Origin: Molossus alvarezi
Lineage: Eukaryota; Chordata; Mammalia; Chiroptera; Molossidae
DNA length: 64,000 nucleotides
Assembly (NCBI GenBank): GCA_037176705.1
Contig: CM073898.1
Span: forward strand, 22,614,488-22,678,487
Direction of reading: 5' to 3'
A model generated the notes under the pieces. It saw nothing but the letters and a program-made list of their open reading frames with translations. It did no database searches and was not told the origin of the DNA. A program made the translations under genes and the position numbers. Positions 31,812 to 43,763 of this stretch are shown here, piece by piece (position 1 is the stretch's first letter; every line of letters starts with the position of its first letter).

Positions 31812-32685
31812 ATGGTGAAACACAGAAACAAAAGCCAAATCAAAGAACAAGAGACCTCTCCCAAAAATGAGATAAATGAGGTGCAGTTAAGCAAGTTAAC
31901 AGAACTAGAATTCAGAGTCATGATCTTGAGGAAGCTCAACAGCATGTGTAAGGATATGAGCACCATGAGTAAAGACATAGAAATGTTGAAAATCAACCAG
32001 TTGGAAATTGAAAACCACCAAGAAGAAATAAAGAAATAAAGAACACATTGGAAAGTCTAAATAGCAGAGTAGAGGAAGCTGAGGATCGTATCAGTGAATT
32101 AGAAAAACTCAACCAATCAGAAAACCAAACAAAAAAAATAATTAAAAAAACAGGAAAACAGCTTAAGAGAACTGTGGGACAACTGGAAACATAATAACAT
32201 TCACATCATAGGAGTCCCCGAAGAAGAAAATGAGCAAGGGTTAGAGAATATATTTTAAGAAATAGTGACAGAAAACTTCCTTAATTTGGTGAAGGAAGAA
32301 GGCATTCAAGTTCCAGAAGCACAGAACCCAGCAAAAAGAACCCAGACAGACCCAAACCAAGACACATAGTAATCAAAGTGCCAAAAATTAAAGACAAAGA
32401 GAGAATCCTAAAGCAGCGAGAGAGAAGCAACAGGTTACCTACAATGGAAACCCCATAAGGCTCTCAGCTGACTTCTCAACAGAAACACTACAGGCCAGAA
32501 GGGAATGGCATGAGGTAATCAAAGTCATGAAAAACAAGGATCTGAATCCAAGACTAGTCTACAAAGCAAGGCTATCATTCAAAATAGAAGGTCAAATAAA
32601 GAGCTTCCCAGAAAAAAAAAAAAAGATTAGGGAATACATTAGCACCAAACCAACACTGCAAGAAATGTTAAAAGGACTGCTGTAA
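31812..32685 (+). pseudogene. L1 ORF1 (copy B, broken)
   Basis: ORF1 encodes the L1 RNA-binding chaperone. Start MVKHRNKSQIKEQ at 31812 (context CCAAAATGG). Residues about 20-75 form the coiled-coil section with heptad-like Leu/Ile spacing (VQLSKLTELEF, LRKLNSMCKDM). The RRM-region IIGVPEEENEQG lies near 32206-32240 and the C-terminal domain LSADFSTETLQARREW near 32462-32509. A TAA at 32037-32039 and later shifts break it. The stop after KGLL is at 32683-32685. An earlier in-frame GTG at 31800 is not the likely start. Confidence 0.92.
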
Positions 32686-32730
32686 TTAGCAGGAGAAATA
32701 CAAAGAAAAATAGAACTACACTAAACAAAA

Positions 32731-35700
32731 ATGGCAATAAATAAGTACATATCAATAATTACCTTAAATGTAAATGGATCGAATGCTCCCATAAAAAGAC
32801 ACAGAGTAGCTGATTGGATAAGAAAGCATGACACATCTATATGTTGTTTTCAAGAGACCCACCTCACAACAAAAGACTTACATAGGTTGAAAGTGAAGGG
32901 ATGGAAAAAATCTTCCAAGCAAACGAAAAGGAAAAAAAAAGCTAGGGTAGCAATACTCATATCTGATAAAATTTATTTCAAAATGAAGGCCATAACTAGA
33001 GACAAAGAAGGCCACTACATACTAGTGAAAGGATCTATCCAACAGGAATATATAACCTTGACAAACATATATGCACCCAATATAGGAACACCAAAATATA
33101 TTAAAAATCTTCTGGAGGACTTAATAGGAGAAATTGACAGCAATACAATCACAGCAGGGGACTTGAACACCCCGCTGACATCACTGGATAGATCGTCTAG
33201 ACAAAAAACTAGCAAGGAAACAGAAACTCTAAATGAAGCACCAAACCAAATGGATTTCATAGATATCTACAAAGAATTACACCCCAAAACTACAGAATTC
33301 ACATTCTTCTCAAGTACACATGGGACATTCTCGAAGATAGACCACAGGTTAGGACACAAACTAAGCCTCTACAAGTTCAGAAGATTAAAATCATATCAAG
33401 CATCCCAATGGCATGAAACTAGAAATCAATTGCAACAAGAACATGCAAAGACATTGGAACACATGGAGGCTAAATAGCATGTTATTAAAAAATAAATGGG
33501 TTACCGAGGAGATCAAGGAAGAAATTAAAAACTTTCTAGAAACCAATGAAAATGAACACACAACAACACAAAATCTATGGGATGCAGCAAAAGCAGTTCT
33601 GAGAGGAAAGTTCATAGCACTACAGGCCTACCTCAAAAAAATAAAATAAAATAAAATAAAATAAAGAAAAATCTCTAACCTCACAACTTAAAGAACTAGA
33701 GAGCAAACAAAAAGAAAACCCCAGAGCAAGTAGAAGGTCGGAACTAGTAAAGATCAGAACAGAAATAAATGACATAGAGTCCAAAACAACAATTCAAAGG
33801 ATCAATGAAACAGCTGGTTTTTCAAAAAGATAAACAAGATTGATGGATCCTTAGCTAGACTCACCAAGAAACAGAGAGAGAGAACCCAAATATGCAAAAT
33901 CAGAAATGAAAGAGGAGAAGTAATAACTGACACCACAGAAATACAAAAGATTGTTAGCAACTACTATGAACAATGATATGCAACAAATTCGACAATCTAA
34001 GCAAAATGGACAAATTTCTAAAAACACAGAGTCTCCCAAAACTGGATCAGGAAGAGATAGAAAATTTGAACAGACCAATAACAACAGAAGAAATTGAAGA
34101 TAGAATCAAGACTCTCCCAGCAAACAAAAGCCCAGGCCTGGATGGCTTCATGGGGGTGTTTTACTGAACATTTAAAGAACTAACATCCATTCTCCTCAAA
34201 CTGCTTCAAAAAATTCAAGAAGAAGGAGGACTTCCAAACTCGTTTTATGAAGCCAGCATAATTCTAATACCAAAACAAGAAAAATACATTACAAAGAAAG
34301 AAAACTACAGGCCAATATCCCTGATGAATATACATGCCAAAATCCTTAACAAAATACTAGCAAATCGGATCCAGTAATACACCAAAAAAATTATTCACCA
34401 TGACCAAGTGGGATTCATCCCAGGGATGCAGCTGGCACAATATTTGCAAATCAATAAATGTGATACAACCACATAAATAAAATGAAGAATAATAGCCACA
34501 TGATCATATCAATAGATGCCAAAAAAAGCCTTAGACAAAATCCAGCATCCTTTCTGATAAAAACACTCAGCAATCTGAGGATAGAGGGATCATATCTCGA
34601 CATAATAAAGGCCATATATGAAAGACCTGTAGCCAACATCATACTCAGTGGGCAAAAACTAACAGCATTTCCTTTAAGAACAGGAACAAGGCAAGGATGC
34701 CCACTTTCTCCACTCTTATTTAACATAGTACTTGAAGTCTTAGCCACAGCAATCAGACAGGAAGAAAAATTAAAAGGGATCCAGATTGGAAAGGAGGAAG
34801 TGAAACAGTCATTATTCGCCACTGACATGATACTATATGAAAAAAACTCGAAAGACCCCATCAAAAATTTACTAGACTTAATAAATGAATTTGGCAAAGT
34901 AGCAGGATACATAATTAACGTCAAGAAATTGATGGCATTCTTATACAACAATGATGAACTCACAGAAAGAAAAACTGAAAAAACAATCCCATTTATCATT
35001 GAGGCAAAAATAAAAAAATGAAGATACCTAGGAATAAACTTAACCAAAGAAATAAAGGACCTATTCGCAGAAAACTACAGGTCATTGAAAAAAGAAATAG
35101 AGGAAGATATAAAAAAGTGGAAGGACATACCCTGTTCATGAATTGGAAGAATTGACATCATTAAAATGTCCATACTACCCAAAGCAATCTATAGATTCAA
35201 TGCAATCCCCATTAAAATACCAACGACATACTTCACAGAACTAGAACAAATACTTCAAAACTTCATATGGAACCAAAAAAGGCCTCAAATACCCACAGCA
35301 ATTTTGAAAAAGAAGGACAAAGTAGGTGGGATCACAATACCAAATATCAGGTTATACTACAAAGCAACTGTAATCAAAACAGCCTGGTACTGGCACAAGA
35401 ACAGGCATATAGACCAGTGGAAAAGAATAGAGAACCCAGAAATAGACCCAAGGCAATATGCTCAAGTAATATTTGACAAAGGTGGCAAGAGCATCCAGTG
35501 GAGTAAGGACAGCCTCTTTAATAAATGGTGTTGGGGAAATTGGACAGCTACATGCAAAAAAATGAAACTAGACCATCAACTTACACCATACACAAGAATA
35601 AACTCAAAATGAATGAAAGACTTAAATGTGAATCATAAATCCATAAAAATCCTAGAAGAAACTGTGGGCAACAAAATTTCAGATATCATACGCAGCAGTA

Positions 35701-36545
35701 TTTTCACTGATACATCACCTAAGGTAATAGAAACAAAGGAGAAAATGAACACATGGGACTACATCAAACTCAAAAGCTTCTGCACAGCGAAAGATACAAT
35801 CATCAAAATGGAAAGGCTACCCACTGTATGGGAGAGCATAATTGCCAATGATATATCAGATAAGGGGTTAATCTCCAATATATATAGAGTGCTCATACAA
35901 CTCAACGAAAAAAGACAAAGAACCCAATTACAAAATGGGCAGAGGAACTAAATAGACACCTCTCCAAACAGGACATACAAATGGCCAAGAGACATATGAA
36001 GAAATGCTCAACATCACTAATCATCAGAGAGATGCAAATTAAAACAACAATGAGGTATCACCTCACACCTGTCAGAATGGCCGCCATCAACAAATCATCA
36101 AACAACAAGTGTTGGCGAGGGTATGGAGAAAAGGGGACTCTAATACACTGTTGGTTGAAATGCAGACTGGTCCAGCCACTATGGAAAATAATAAGGTACT
36201 ACCTCAAAAAATTAAAAATTGAACATTTGACCCAGTGATCCCACTTCTAGGAATATACCCTAAGAAGCCTTAAACACCAATCAGAAAGAATATATGTACC
36301 CCCATATTTTAGCAGCACTATTTACAATAGCTAAGATCTGGAAACAGGCCAAGTGTCCATCAGTAGATGAATGGATGAAAAAGCAGTGGTACATATACAC
36401 AATGGAGTTCTATGCAGCTGTAAGAAAGAAAGATCTCTTATCCTTTGAGACGACATGGAGGGACCTAGAAAGTATTATCCTAAGCAAAACAAGCCAAATA
36501 GAGAAAGACAAGTGTCATATGATCTCATTTATTTGTGGAATATAA
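32731..36545 (+). pseudogene. L1 ORF2 (copy B, broken endonuclease and RT)
   Basis: The endonuclease is open from 32731 to 33477. Visible are the catalytic-type LNVNG (residues about 12-16), QETHL (about 41-45), IYAPN, GDLNTPL and the SKIDH box. The S-D-H motif that should follow is missing (10 bases absent near 33405 relative to copy C). The RT palm shows [16 protein letters not shown] (34679-34726), but the active site reads FATD in place of FADD (34815-34826). The C-terminal zinc-knuckle-like motif has lost its second Cys (CWRGYGEKG, near 36109). An (AAAAT)n expansion near 33640-33664 and several stops (for example at 34167, 35021 and 35612) complete the damage. Cannot encode an active protein. 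Confidence 0.94.
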
Positions 36546-36795
36546 TGAACATAATAGTCTGAGGAATGGGATAGTCCCAGAGATGTGGAAGTGGGGTACA
36601 AACTGACAATCCCCAGAAGAGGGAGTGGTGGGGGAGAGATGAAGCACAGAATTTATATGCATTTATGCATGAACAATGGACATGGACATTGGAGGAGACA
36701 GGGCAGGGAGAGAGGGGGCAGGGGGAGTCAGTGGGGGGAAAAGGAGAATCATCTGTAACAAAAATAAATTAATTAATTAAAAAAAACTAAAAATA

Positions 36796-37475
36796 CAAAT
36801 ATAAGGTGAATAAAATAAAGCCAACCAAGATGAACTGGGTTTCAAAGACAAATATAAATCTTACTACACATCTTGTTAAAACAAGGTGTATGTACAAAGT
36901 TTCCTTTTGTGTGAACTATGTACCATCGTGATTTTATAACAGCTAAAATGTCCAAAGCTCTGTTTTCATGTAATGAGTGACACATTTAAGAATTGGCAGG
37001 ACTTTCTTCACTTTTAGTCTAGACAGTGATTTTGGTTGGTCAATCTGTTTTGCTAAGCACATTTCATCATGCTTATTAGTCAGGAGTTGAGATTTTGATT
37101 GTCTCTATATTTTGCTGTAATTTCTCTCTGCATTGAGGACTTAGAACAGGGTCATACTGATAATGCCTTATGATGGGCTAAGAAACTTCCAAAAATGCCA
37201 GACCATAGGGCAGATGTCAGGGGGAGAGTCCATGGTGGGAAATCTATAAAACCTCGCAGAAAAAATAAGGACATTGCACATTCGGGAGTAGAAGTAAATA
37301 GTCACTGCCCCCAGCAGACCTGTCACCCTCACAGAGTGTGACGTTTCATATTGGAGATGCACTGACCAAGACTAAAGCATGTTTCACTGGGGGAAAAAAA
37401 CAAACAAACAAAAAACCAGTGTTAAACAAAATGAGAGGTAATAGCACATTAATCAGTTTGGGTAAATAAGAAGCT
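36796..37475. other. Unassigned stretch
   Basis: No exon or named repeat. Around 37180-37260 an AAATCTATAAAACC word and the less AT-rich DNA about it could belong to an old LTR, but there is no further support. Confidence 0.35.
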
Positions 37476-37479
37476 TCTA

Positions 37480-38212
37480 TTTTATTACTTTAGATGATAT
37501 CATAAATGATATATATGTTTAGTTTCATTTTCCAAATGTTCATTGCTATCACATAGTTGATTTTTTATTGACTTTGTACTCTGCAACTTTTGTTTTTGTT
37601 GTTTTTTTGTAATCCTCACTCGAGGTTATTTTTCTGTTTATCTTCAGCTGGGATGGGAGGGGTAGAGAGAGAGAGAAAGACGTCGATATGAGAGAGATAC
37701 ATCGATTGTTTGCCTCCCCCACAACCTCGACCAAGGCCGGGACTGAACTGTGCAACTGAGGTGCAGATGAGGTACTTGCTCTTGGCCAGAATTGAACCAA
37801 TGATTCTTTGGTCCACAGACTGAAGCTCTATCCACTGAGCAAAACCAGCTAGGCTCCTGTAACATGTTTAAATTCACTTATTCCAGTAAGTGTTTAAAAA
37901 CCATTACTTAGAATTTACTACATACACGAAAATATCACAAGTAAAACGTTTGTATTACTTTCGATCTGTATGGATTTTCTTTTCTTTTTCTTGCCTGTTG
38001 CACTGGCTCGGATGTCAAGTATTAAAGTGATACGAGAATTTCATGAACAAGCCTTCATTATTTCACTGTTGAGTAGTATTCTAGCTGGAGATATTAATAG
38101 ATTCCTCTTATGAACTGGATATGTTTTCTTTGATCCTAGGTTGCTGAGACTTTTATCATTAATGGGTGTTGAAGTTTGTTGAACAGTTGTTTTGCGTTCC
38201 TTGACATAGTCA
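37480..38212 (-). mobile_element. Old antisense LINE-1 fragment (RT region), split by a Ves SINE
   Basis: Antisense RT wording: TTTGTACTCTGCAACTTTTG before the SINE, then AATTCACTTATTCCAG, AGGTTGCTGAGACTTTTATC and TAATGGGTGTTGAAGTTTGT after it. It ends where a second antisense L1 restarts from a more 3' position. Confidence 0.65.
37590..37855 (-). mobile_element. Ves SINE, long form
   Basis: TAATCCTCACTCGAGGTTAT at the tail, GAGAGATACATCGATTGTTT in the body, and ACTGAGCAAAACCAGCTAGG at the tRNA head. More diverged than the copies at 20.5 and 43.1 kb. TSD only weakly visible (CTGCAAC before, CTGTAAC after). Overlapping minus-strand frames here are SINE read-through. Confidence 0.88.
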
Positions 38213-39068
38213 TATGGCCGTAATTTCCATTTCCCTGCTGACTAATGATGTTGAGTAATACTTCACATATTCATTGACCATTTGCATATCTTCTTTTGAA
38301 GAGTCCAAGTTGTTTGTCCATCTTTCTAACGTGTTTGATTTACCATTATTTTGTTGAAAATGTTCCTTATTTATTTTATAGGAGTTTCTGCAAGATTCAT
38401 ATTTTTAAAAAAATTTCTCCCAAGTGTAGCTTGTTTTTTCATTTTATTAACTGTGTTTTGAAAAGAATGTGCTTTTAATTTTGGTGAAATGTATCTATGT
38501 TTTTCAGAGTTTGTTTTGTTGTACTCTAATGAACATTTGCTTATTCCAATTACAAAAATACGTCTCTTATGTTTTCACATAAATTTAATAATTTTAGTTA
38601 TGTGTAGTTCTATAATTCACTTTGAGTTATTTTTTTATGCGTGGTTTGAGATAAAGGTTGAGGGTCACTCTCTCTTCCTGCTCCCCCAATAGGTTATTCT
38701 GATGTCCTAGCACCATTTGTTGACAAGACTTCTTTTCTCTATTGAATATTCTTGGCAGTATTGTGAAAAATCAATTGACCACATAAGTGTAGGCCTATTT
38801 CCGGACTCTCTTTTTTTCCGTTGACCTATTATACCAAGGCATTATCTTGTTTACATTGTCTTGATTACTGTACTTTGGAAATATCTTCTAAATTGTTTTG
38901 CTTTTAGAAAATTAGTTTGACTTTTCTAGATAATTTGCCTACGTATACATTTTTAATATACTCATTAATTTTTTCCCCCAAAATATCTGCTAGAACGTTG
39001 AATGGATTGAATTCCATTTACAAATCAATTTAAAAGGATTTCCATTTTTAGCAATATTGAATCTTTCA

Positions 39069-39349
39069 TTTTTTTATTTATTTTTGTTACAGATGTTTCT
39101 CCTTTTTCCTCTTTGACACCCTCCTCCCCTTCCCTCCCCGTCCTGTCCCCAGCTTTGGTGTCCATGTCCATTGGTTATTCATACATGCATGTAAGTTCTG
39201 TGGTTTATCTCTCCCCCACCCTTCTTTTAGGGATTGTCAGTCTGTACCCTACTTCCATGTCTCTGAGACTACCCTGTTCTTCAGACTGTTATGTTCATTA
39301 TATTCCACAAATAAGTGAAATCACATGATATTTGTCGGTCTCTGCTTAA
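39069..39349 (-). mobile_element. 5'-truncated LINE-1, 3'UTR only, with 17-bp TSD
   Basis: Inverted bat L1 3' end (TTTATTTTTGTTACAGATG, then TTGACACCCTCCTCCCC, then GATTGTCAGTCTGTACCC) stopping in the last part of ORF2. The TSD caatattgaat(c/g)tttca is at 39052-39068 and 39350-39366 (16 of 17). It sits inside the older antisense L1. Confidence 0.93.
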
Positions 39350-41159
39350 CAATATTGAATGTTTCAGTGCCTAAATATATCCCTCCATTTACTTTTATCT
39401 CTGTGAATTTCTCTTTGAAACGTTTTGTATGTATAGATTTTACACATTGCTTTTATTTCCTTTTCTCATTTTTTCTCATGAGATATAATAAAAATTGTGT
39501 TCTGAATGCTTATTTTGTATCCTGAAACCTTCCTACATTCATATATTAGGTCGGTAGTTTTTCTTTATAGATTCCTTAAGGTTTTCTACATAAACAGTTA
39601 TGTCACCAAATGAAATACATGTTACTTCTTTTGTTGCAATCTTATGACTCTTCTTTTTCTCCTTGCCTTATTCACTGGCCAAGAACTACAGTTAAGTGGT
39701 GAATAAAGGTGGAGAGAAAAAAAAAAATCAGTGTATTTGTATTCTGTGACTTTCATCATTCAGATTTTATTAATTAGAAATGATCGTATACTTTTTAATT
39801 TTATTTTTGTAGATGCCATTTATATGTTGACTAGGTTCTCTTTAATTCCTAGCTTGCTGGGATTATTTTTGTTAATGAATGGATTTTTAATTATGTCAAT
39901 GCTTTTTGGAGATCTGTTCAGATGTTCACTTTTTTAATATGGCTAAATACAGTGATTTCTAATGTCAATAGAATGTTTTGAATGTTTGAAGTAGAATAGA
40001 TTTGGTCAAGGTTTACTTTCCTTTTTATGTAATTACTGAAATTAATTTATTAAAGTTTTATTAAATATTTTTAAATCTGATAATTGGAGCTTTATTATTC
40101 TTTTCTTTTAATGTCTTTTTCTCGTTTTGGCATCAGAGTAATGATAGTCTAACAAAATGAATTGGAAAGTTCATTTCTTCAAGTCTATTTTCTAAAAATT
40201 GTATTTATTCTTAAAATGTTTGACAGAATTCACCAATGAAACCATTCTGGGCCTGGAATTTTGCTTGTTTTTTCAGTTGTTTGTTTTAAGAGGTGGTTTT
40301 CAATTATATTTTGCATCTCGTCCTGGGTTAGTTTTGGGATTGTTTTTCAAACATTTTTCTGTTTTGTCTAAATTATCAAAATTGTATATACATTATTCAT
40401 AATATTCCAATATTTTTCTGCAGCATTTTTCATGATATTATAATTCAGGATCTAACCTGTAATATTTGTTATGATATTCCTATCTACTTTTGCAATTGAT
40501 GATTTACATCTTAGCTATTTTTAAAATCAATTTAGTTAGAGGATAATTAATGTTATGGATCAATTCAAAGAATTACCTTCGAATTTAATTGACTTTCTCT
40601 ATTATCTAATTTCTATTTTATTTATTGTTCTTCCTTATTATGCTTTTACCTCTAAGTTGTGTTTAATTTACTCTCTTGTTTCTTGAGATGTCTACTTTAT
40701 TATGTCACTGATTTTTAGATCATCTTTATTTTTCAGTATACCTATTTAATATAAATTTCTCTTTAAGTATTAATTGTAATTTTGTTGTTATAAGAATGTA
40801 GCTATTTTTCTTGTAATTTTTTATTGACTCATGGACTATCAAGAGGTATGTTGTTAAATTCAAAATAATTGAGGCTTTCTTAGTGGTCTTATTCTTACTG
40901 ATTTCTAACTTAAGTCTATTGTTTTCAGAGAACGCATTCACTATGATTTTAATGTTTTTATGTTTTTTAATTGTCTACAATATGATCTATCCTGGTAAAC
41001 ATCCTATCTACATTTTTAAAAATGTGTATGCTGTAGGTTTTGGTTGTACTGCTCCATAAATATCAATGAGGTCAAGGTGGTTGTCTGCATCTTTCAGACC
41101 TTATATGCCTTTGCTGACTCTTCCCCTTATTTTCTCTACCATTTGCTTAGAAAGGGTTT

Positions 41160-41886
41160 TGAATTTGTTTTCTATTGCTGCTGTAAAAAAAAAAAGATCA
41201 CAAATGCAGTGGCTTAAAACAATATCCATTTATTATCTCACAGTTCTGCAGGTCATAAGTTCAGGCACAGCATGGCTCAGCTGTTTCTCTGCTCTGGGCT
41301 TCACAAGGCCAAGACAACATGCTTCAGCGCGATTTCCTTCCAGATGCTCTGGGGATGAACCTACTATCAAGCTCATTTAGGTTGGTGGGAGAATTCATTT
41401 CCATGCTATCTTAGGACTGGGGTCTCCCATTTTCTTACTGGCTATCATTCGAGTTGTTTCTTGTTTGTTTTTTTGTGGGGTTTTTTTTGTTTTGGTTTGT
41501 TTTTTTGTTTGTTTTTTTTTGCCATTCCTTGGCTTATTTCTTCTTTTATCCATCTTGAAAGCCAACAATGACATTTCAGATACTCACTTTCAGATCGCTT
41601 TGACCTTCCCTTCTTCCTCATCTTTTCTCTGTCTTCCTTCTCTGACATACTCTTTGATTAATTTTTCTGTCTTCCTCTTCTGCTTTTAAGGTCTCATGTA
41701 ATTGCATTGGCCTCACTTGCATAATCTAGGGTATCTCCTTATTTTAAGGCTAGTTAACTAGTAACCTTAGTTATATCTGCATACATGTATTTGCTATCCT
41801 TCATAGCAATACATAGATTAATTGGTTTGATTGGCTACCCAGGGGACAGAAATCTCAGGAAATTTCTAGAACTCTATCTACCATAG
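41160..41886 (-). mobile_element. MLT1-like MaLR LTR (antisense)
   Basis: Reversed MaLR LTR wording: TTTCTATTGCTGCTGTAA, CAGTGGCTTAAAACAAT, TATTATCTCACAGTTCTGCA, later CCTTGGCTTATTTC, AAAGCCAACAATG, TAATCTAGGGTATCTCCTTA and the LTR start region ending near CTATCTACCATA. A T/G-rich block (41456-41520) separates its halves. A solitary LTR of an ancient non-infectious retrotransposon; no coding sequence. Confidence 0.7.
41456..41520. repeat. T/G-rich low-complexity block
   Basis: Runs of T broken by single or few G (TTTGTTTTTTTG type) inside the MLT1-like LTR. The long minus-strand Lys/Asn/Gln frame over it is an artefact. Confidence 0.85.
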
Positions 41887-42215
41887 TTGCTAACATCTCC
41901 AAACATTTTTCTGTTTCTCCCTTTAACTTTTTTATTTTTGCTGCATGTACCTTAAAGCACCTTGATTAGGCCGTATATATTTATCGCTTTCTAATGAATT
42001 AACACTTTTATCCAAATGAAATTCTGGTTTTAGCTCTAGAAGCACATTTTGTCATGAAATTTACTCTCTGTGGTATATATCCTTTCTTACCTTTTTATTT
42101 CTCATTCTTATCGTCTGCATGGCCTACTGTTTTTCTATCCATTTCAGCACCACTGTGTCTTATATATAAAATGTTTCTATTATAGTTGGATTGTAATTTT
42201 TAAATCTAATCTCAC

Positions 42216-42491
42216 AAGACAGTGATAGTTCTTGAGAAAAAGTTAGCAGGTGGTGTTTTTAGGGTTTCTAAAAACAACATGCTAGCCCATACTTTGCCTT
42301 TTAACATTTGGGGAAAATCCAGTTGTTGTTTTTTTTTTTTGTTTTTTATTCTTATCTCTAAGCAGTCCTCACCTTCTGCCACTGCTACTCTAAAATAAAA
42401 GCAAATTTGGGCCTCTTCTCTGCCAGGAGAGGCTGATGGTTTCTTAAATTCCTTTAGATTTCTGTACATTCACAGCCTTCTGATGGGTTTA

Positions 42492-42537
<46 letters not shown>

Positions 42538-43106
42538 AAGTGATGACGTGATTTGTGCTTGTAGCAAAGATGGAGTAAAAGAGATCAAGTTTACCCTCTC
42601 CCCAACAGTTTTCAAGACATTGGACGTCTGGCAATGGAAGATAATATTCTCTGGGAGATACGATGACAGATGAACCCTACACTTTTATGAGCTAAATTTC
42701 TAAAGACAGTGACCGACAGCAGTGCATTTAAGAAGAATCCAGGTGAAGCCCTGTGATACACATCAGCTGAGGACTAAATCAAAGTAAAAATTACAATGTA
42801 ACTGAAGAATAATTATGATGTCACAGGTCAAAAATGAGGAACACAGAGAATTAATATTTTGATAAATGTGTGTAGTCTTATATATTTATAGTGAAAATTA
42901 AATAGAATAATGAATAAAGTTCACTTCCAACTGTATGACTAGAAAAGTAACAACAGACTAAATCTAAAGGGAGGAGAAGAAAAACATCTAAAACATAATG
43001 AATATTAAGTAATAAAACACATAAACAATAGAAATAATTAATGAAAACAGAATTCAGTATCTGAAAGAAACTAATAATATAAACACCTCTGAAAAATTTG
43101 TTCATG
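42216..43106. other. Unassigned stretch with (TG)n microsatellite
   Basis: Holds a perfect (TG)n run at 42497-42535. The part 42540-42800 could be old LINE sequence but cannot be anchored. No gene recognised. Confidence 0.4.
42497..42535. repeat. (TG)n microsatellite
   Basis: 39 bp of uninterrupted TG repeats. Confidence 0.98.
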
Positions 43107-43124
43107 AAAAAAGAGATATTTTTT

Positions 43125-43368
43125 TTTTTATCCTCATCCGAGGACATTTTTCCATTTTTTGTACAGGCAGAGTGGGAGGGAGAGAGAGGAAGAGAGAGAG
43201 AGGGAAACATCAATGTGAAAGGGACACATCGAGTGGCCGCCACCGGCACGACCAACCAGGGCTGGGGACAAATTGCAACCGAAGCACGTGCCCTTAGCGG
43301 GAACCAAACCCGGGTCTCTCCGGACCGCAGGCGGACGCTCTAACCGCTGAGCCAAACCGGCTAGGGCA
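43125..43368 (-). mobile_element. Ves SINE, long form, exact 18-bp TSD
   Basis: TTTATCCTCATCCGAGGACA at the tail, GACACATCGAGTGGCCGCC, GTGCCCTTAGCGGGAACC, and the head GCTGAGCCAAACCGGCTAGG. The TSD aaaaaagagatatttttt is identical at 43107-43124 and 43369-43386. Its many intact CpGs mark it as one of the youngest SINEs in the window. Confidence 0.96.
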
Positions 43369-43434
43369 AAAAAAGAGATATTTTTTAAAAAAATCAATAT
43401 TAATTTTTAAAAATAACATTTGAAACAAAGAAGA

Positions 43435-43444
43435 AAAATGGCGG
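43435..43444 (+). promoter_or_regulatory. YY1-like site at the L1 5' end (copy C)
   Basis: AAAATGGCGG at the same distance from the element start as in copy B; role inferred from human L1. Confidence 0.5.
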
Positions 43445-43723
43445 TAGGGTGAATGGAAGCTACACAGAAGATCTCCCAAGACCAAATGGAAATTACAACT
43501 AAAATAAAGACAAATGTTTGGAAAGAAACAACAGAAAAGCAACAGGAGAGGACCATATAACCAAGGACACTGAACTAGCCTAGTAGGATCTGTGGAGGCA
43601 CAACAGGGTGGCAGTCTGGGAGGCCACATACAGCAGCAGCCCTAACTGTGAGCAGCACCCTCAGGGTTAAAATCCCAAGTGGCTCTACAGTACAGAGGGC
43701 CTGAACAGAGCACTAAATAGCTA

Positions 43724-43763
43724 CAGCCACTCACCTTGGGCTCCGGCAGCCACTCACCTTGGG
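43724..43763 (+). repeat. 23-bp tandem duplication in L1 5'UTR (copy C)
   Basis: The word CAGCCACTCACCTTGGG occurs at 43724-43740 and again at 43747-43763; copy B has it once. Confidence 0.9.

Larger units (their letters stand above)
30888..36783 (+). mobile_element. Near-full-length bat LINE-1, copy B, with exact TSD
   Basis: About 5.9 kb with all parts in order: 5'UTR (30888-31811), ORF1 (31812-32685), a 45-base spacer, ORF2 (32731-36545), G-rich 3'UTR and an A-rich tail. The TSD aaactaaaaata is exact at 30876-30887 and 36784-36795. The first bases include AAAATGGCGG, and copy C starts the same way, so the 5' end is probably the true promoter end. All coding parts are broken, so the copy is dead but not very old: it aligns readily with copies A and C. 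Confidence 0.95.
38215..42215 (-). mobile_element. Old antisense LINE-1 (L1M-like), about 3 kb of ORF2 with two insertions
   Basis: Read right to left this is ORF2 from endonuclease to near the 3' end. Markers on the plus strand: CTAATGATGTTGAGTAATAC (38241), GTCCTAGCACCATTTGTTGA (38703), TTTTGTATCCTGAAACCTTC (39513), GGGCCTGGAATTTTGC (40249), GAGGTCAAGGTGGTTGTCTG (41068) and TCAGCACCACTGTGTCTTAT (42146). It is interrupted by a 3'-only L1 (39069-39349) and an MLT1-like LTR (41160-41886). Plus-strand short frames in this interval are antisense noise. Confidence 0.75.

Noticed and set aside
34451..35047. 198-codon minus-strand open frame, one of the longest in the window
   Set aside because: Antisense of L1 copy B RT. 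Hydrophobic appearance comes from reading Lys/Asn/Ile-rich ORF2 backwards; no start context or independent homology.
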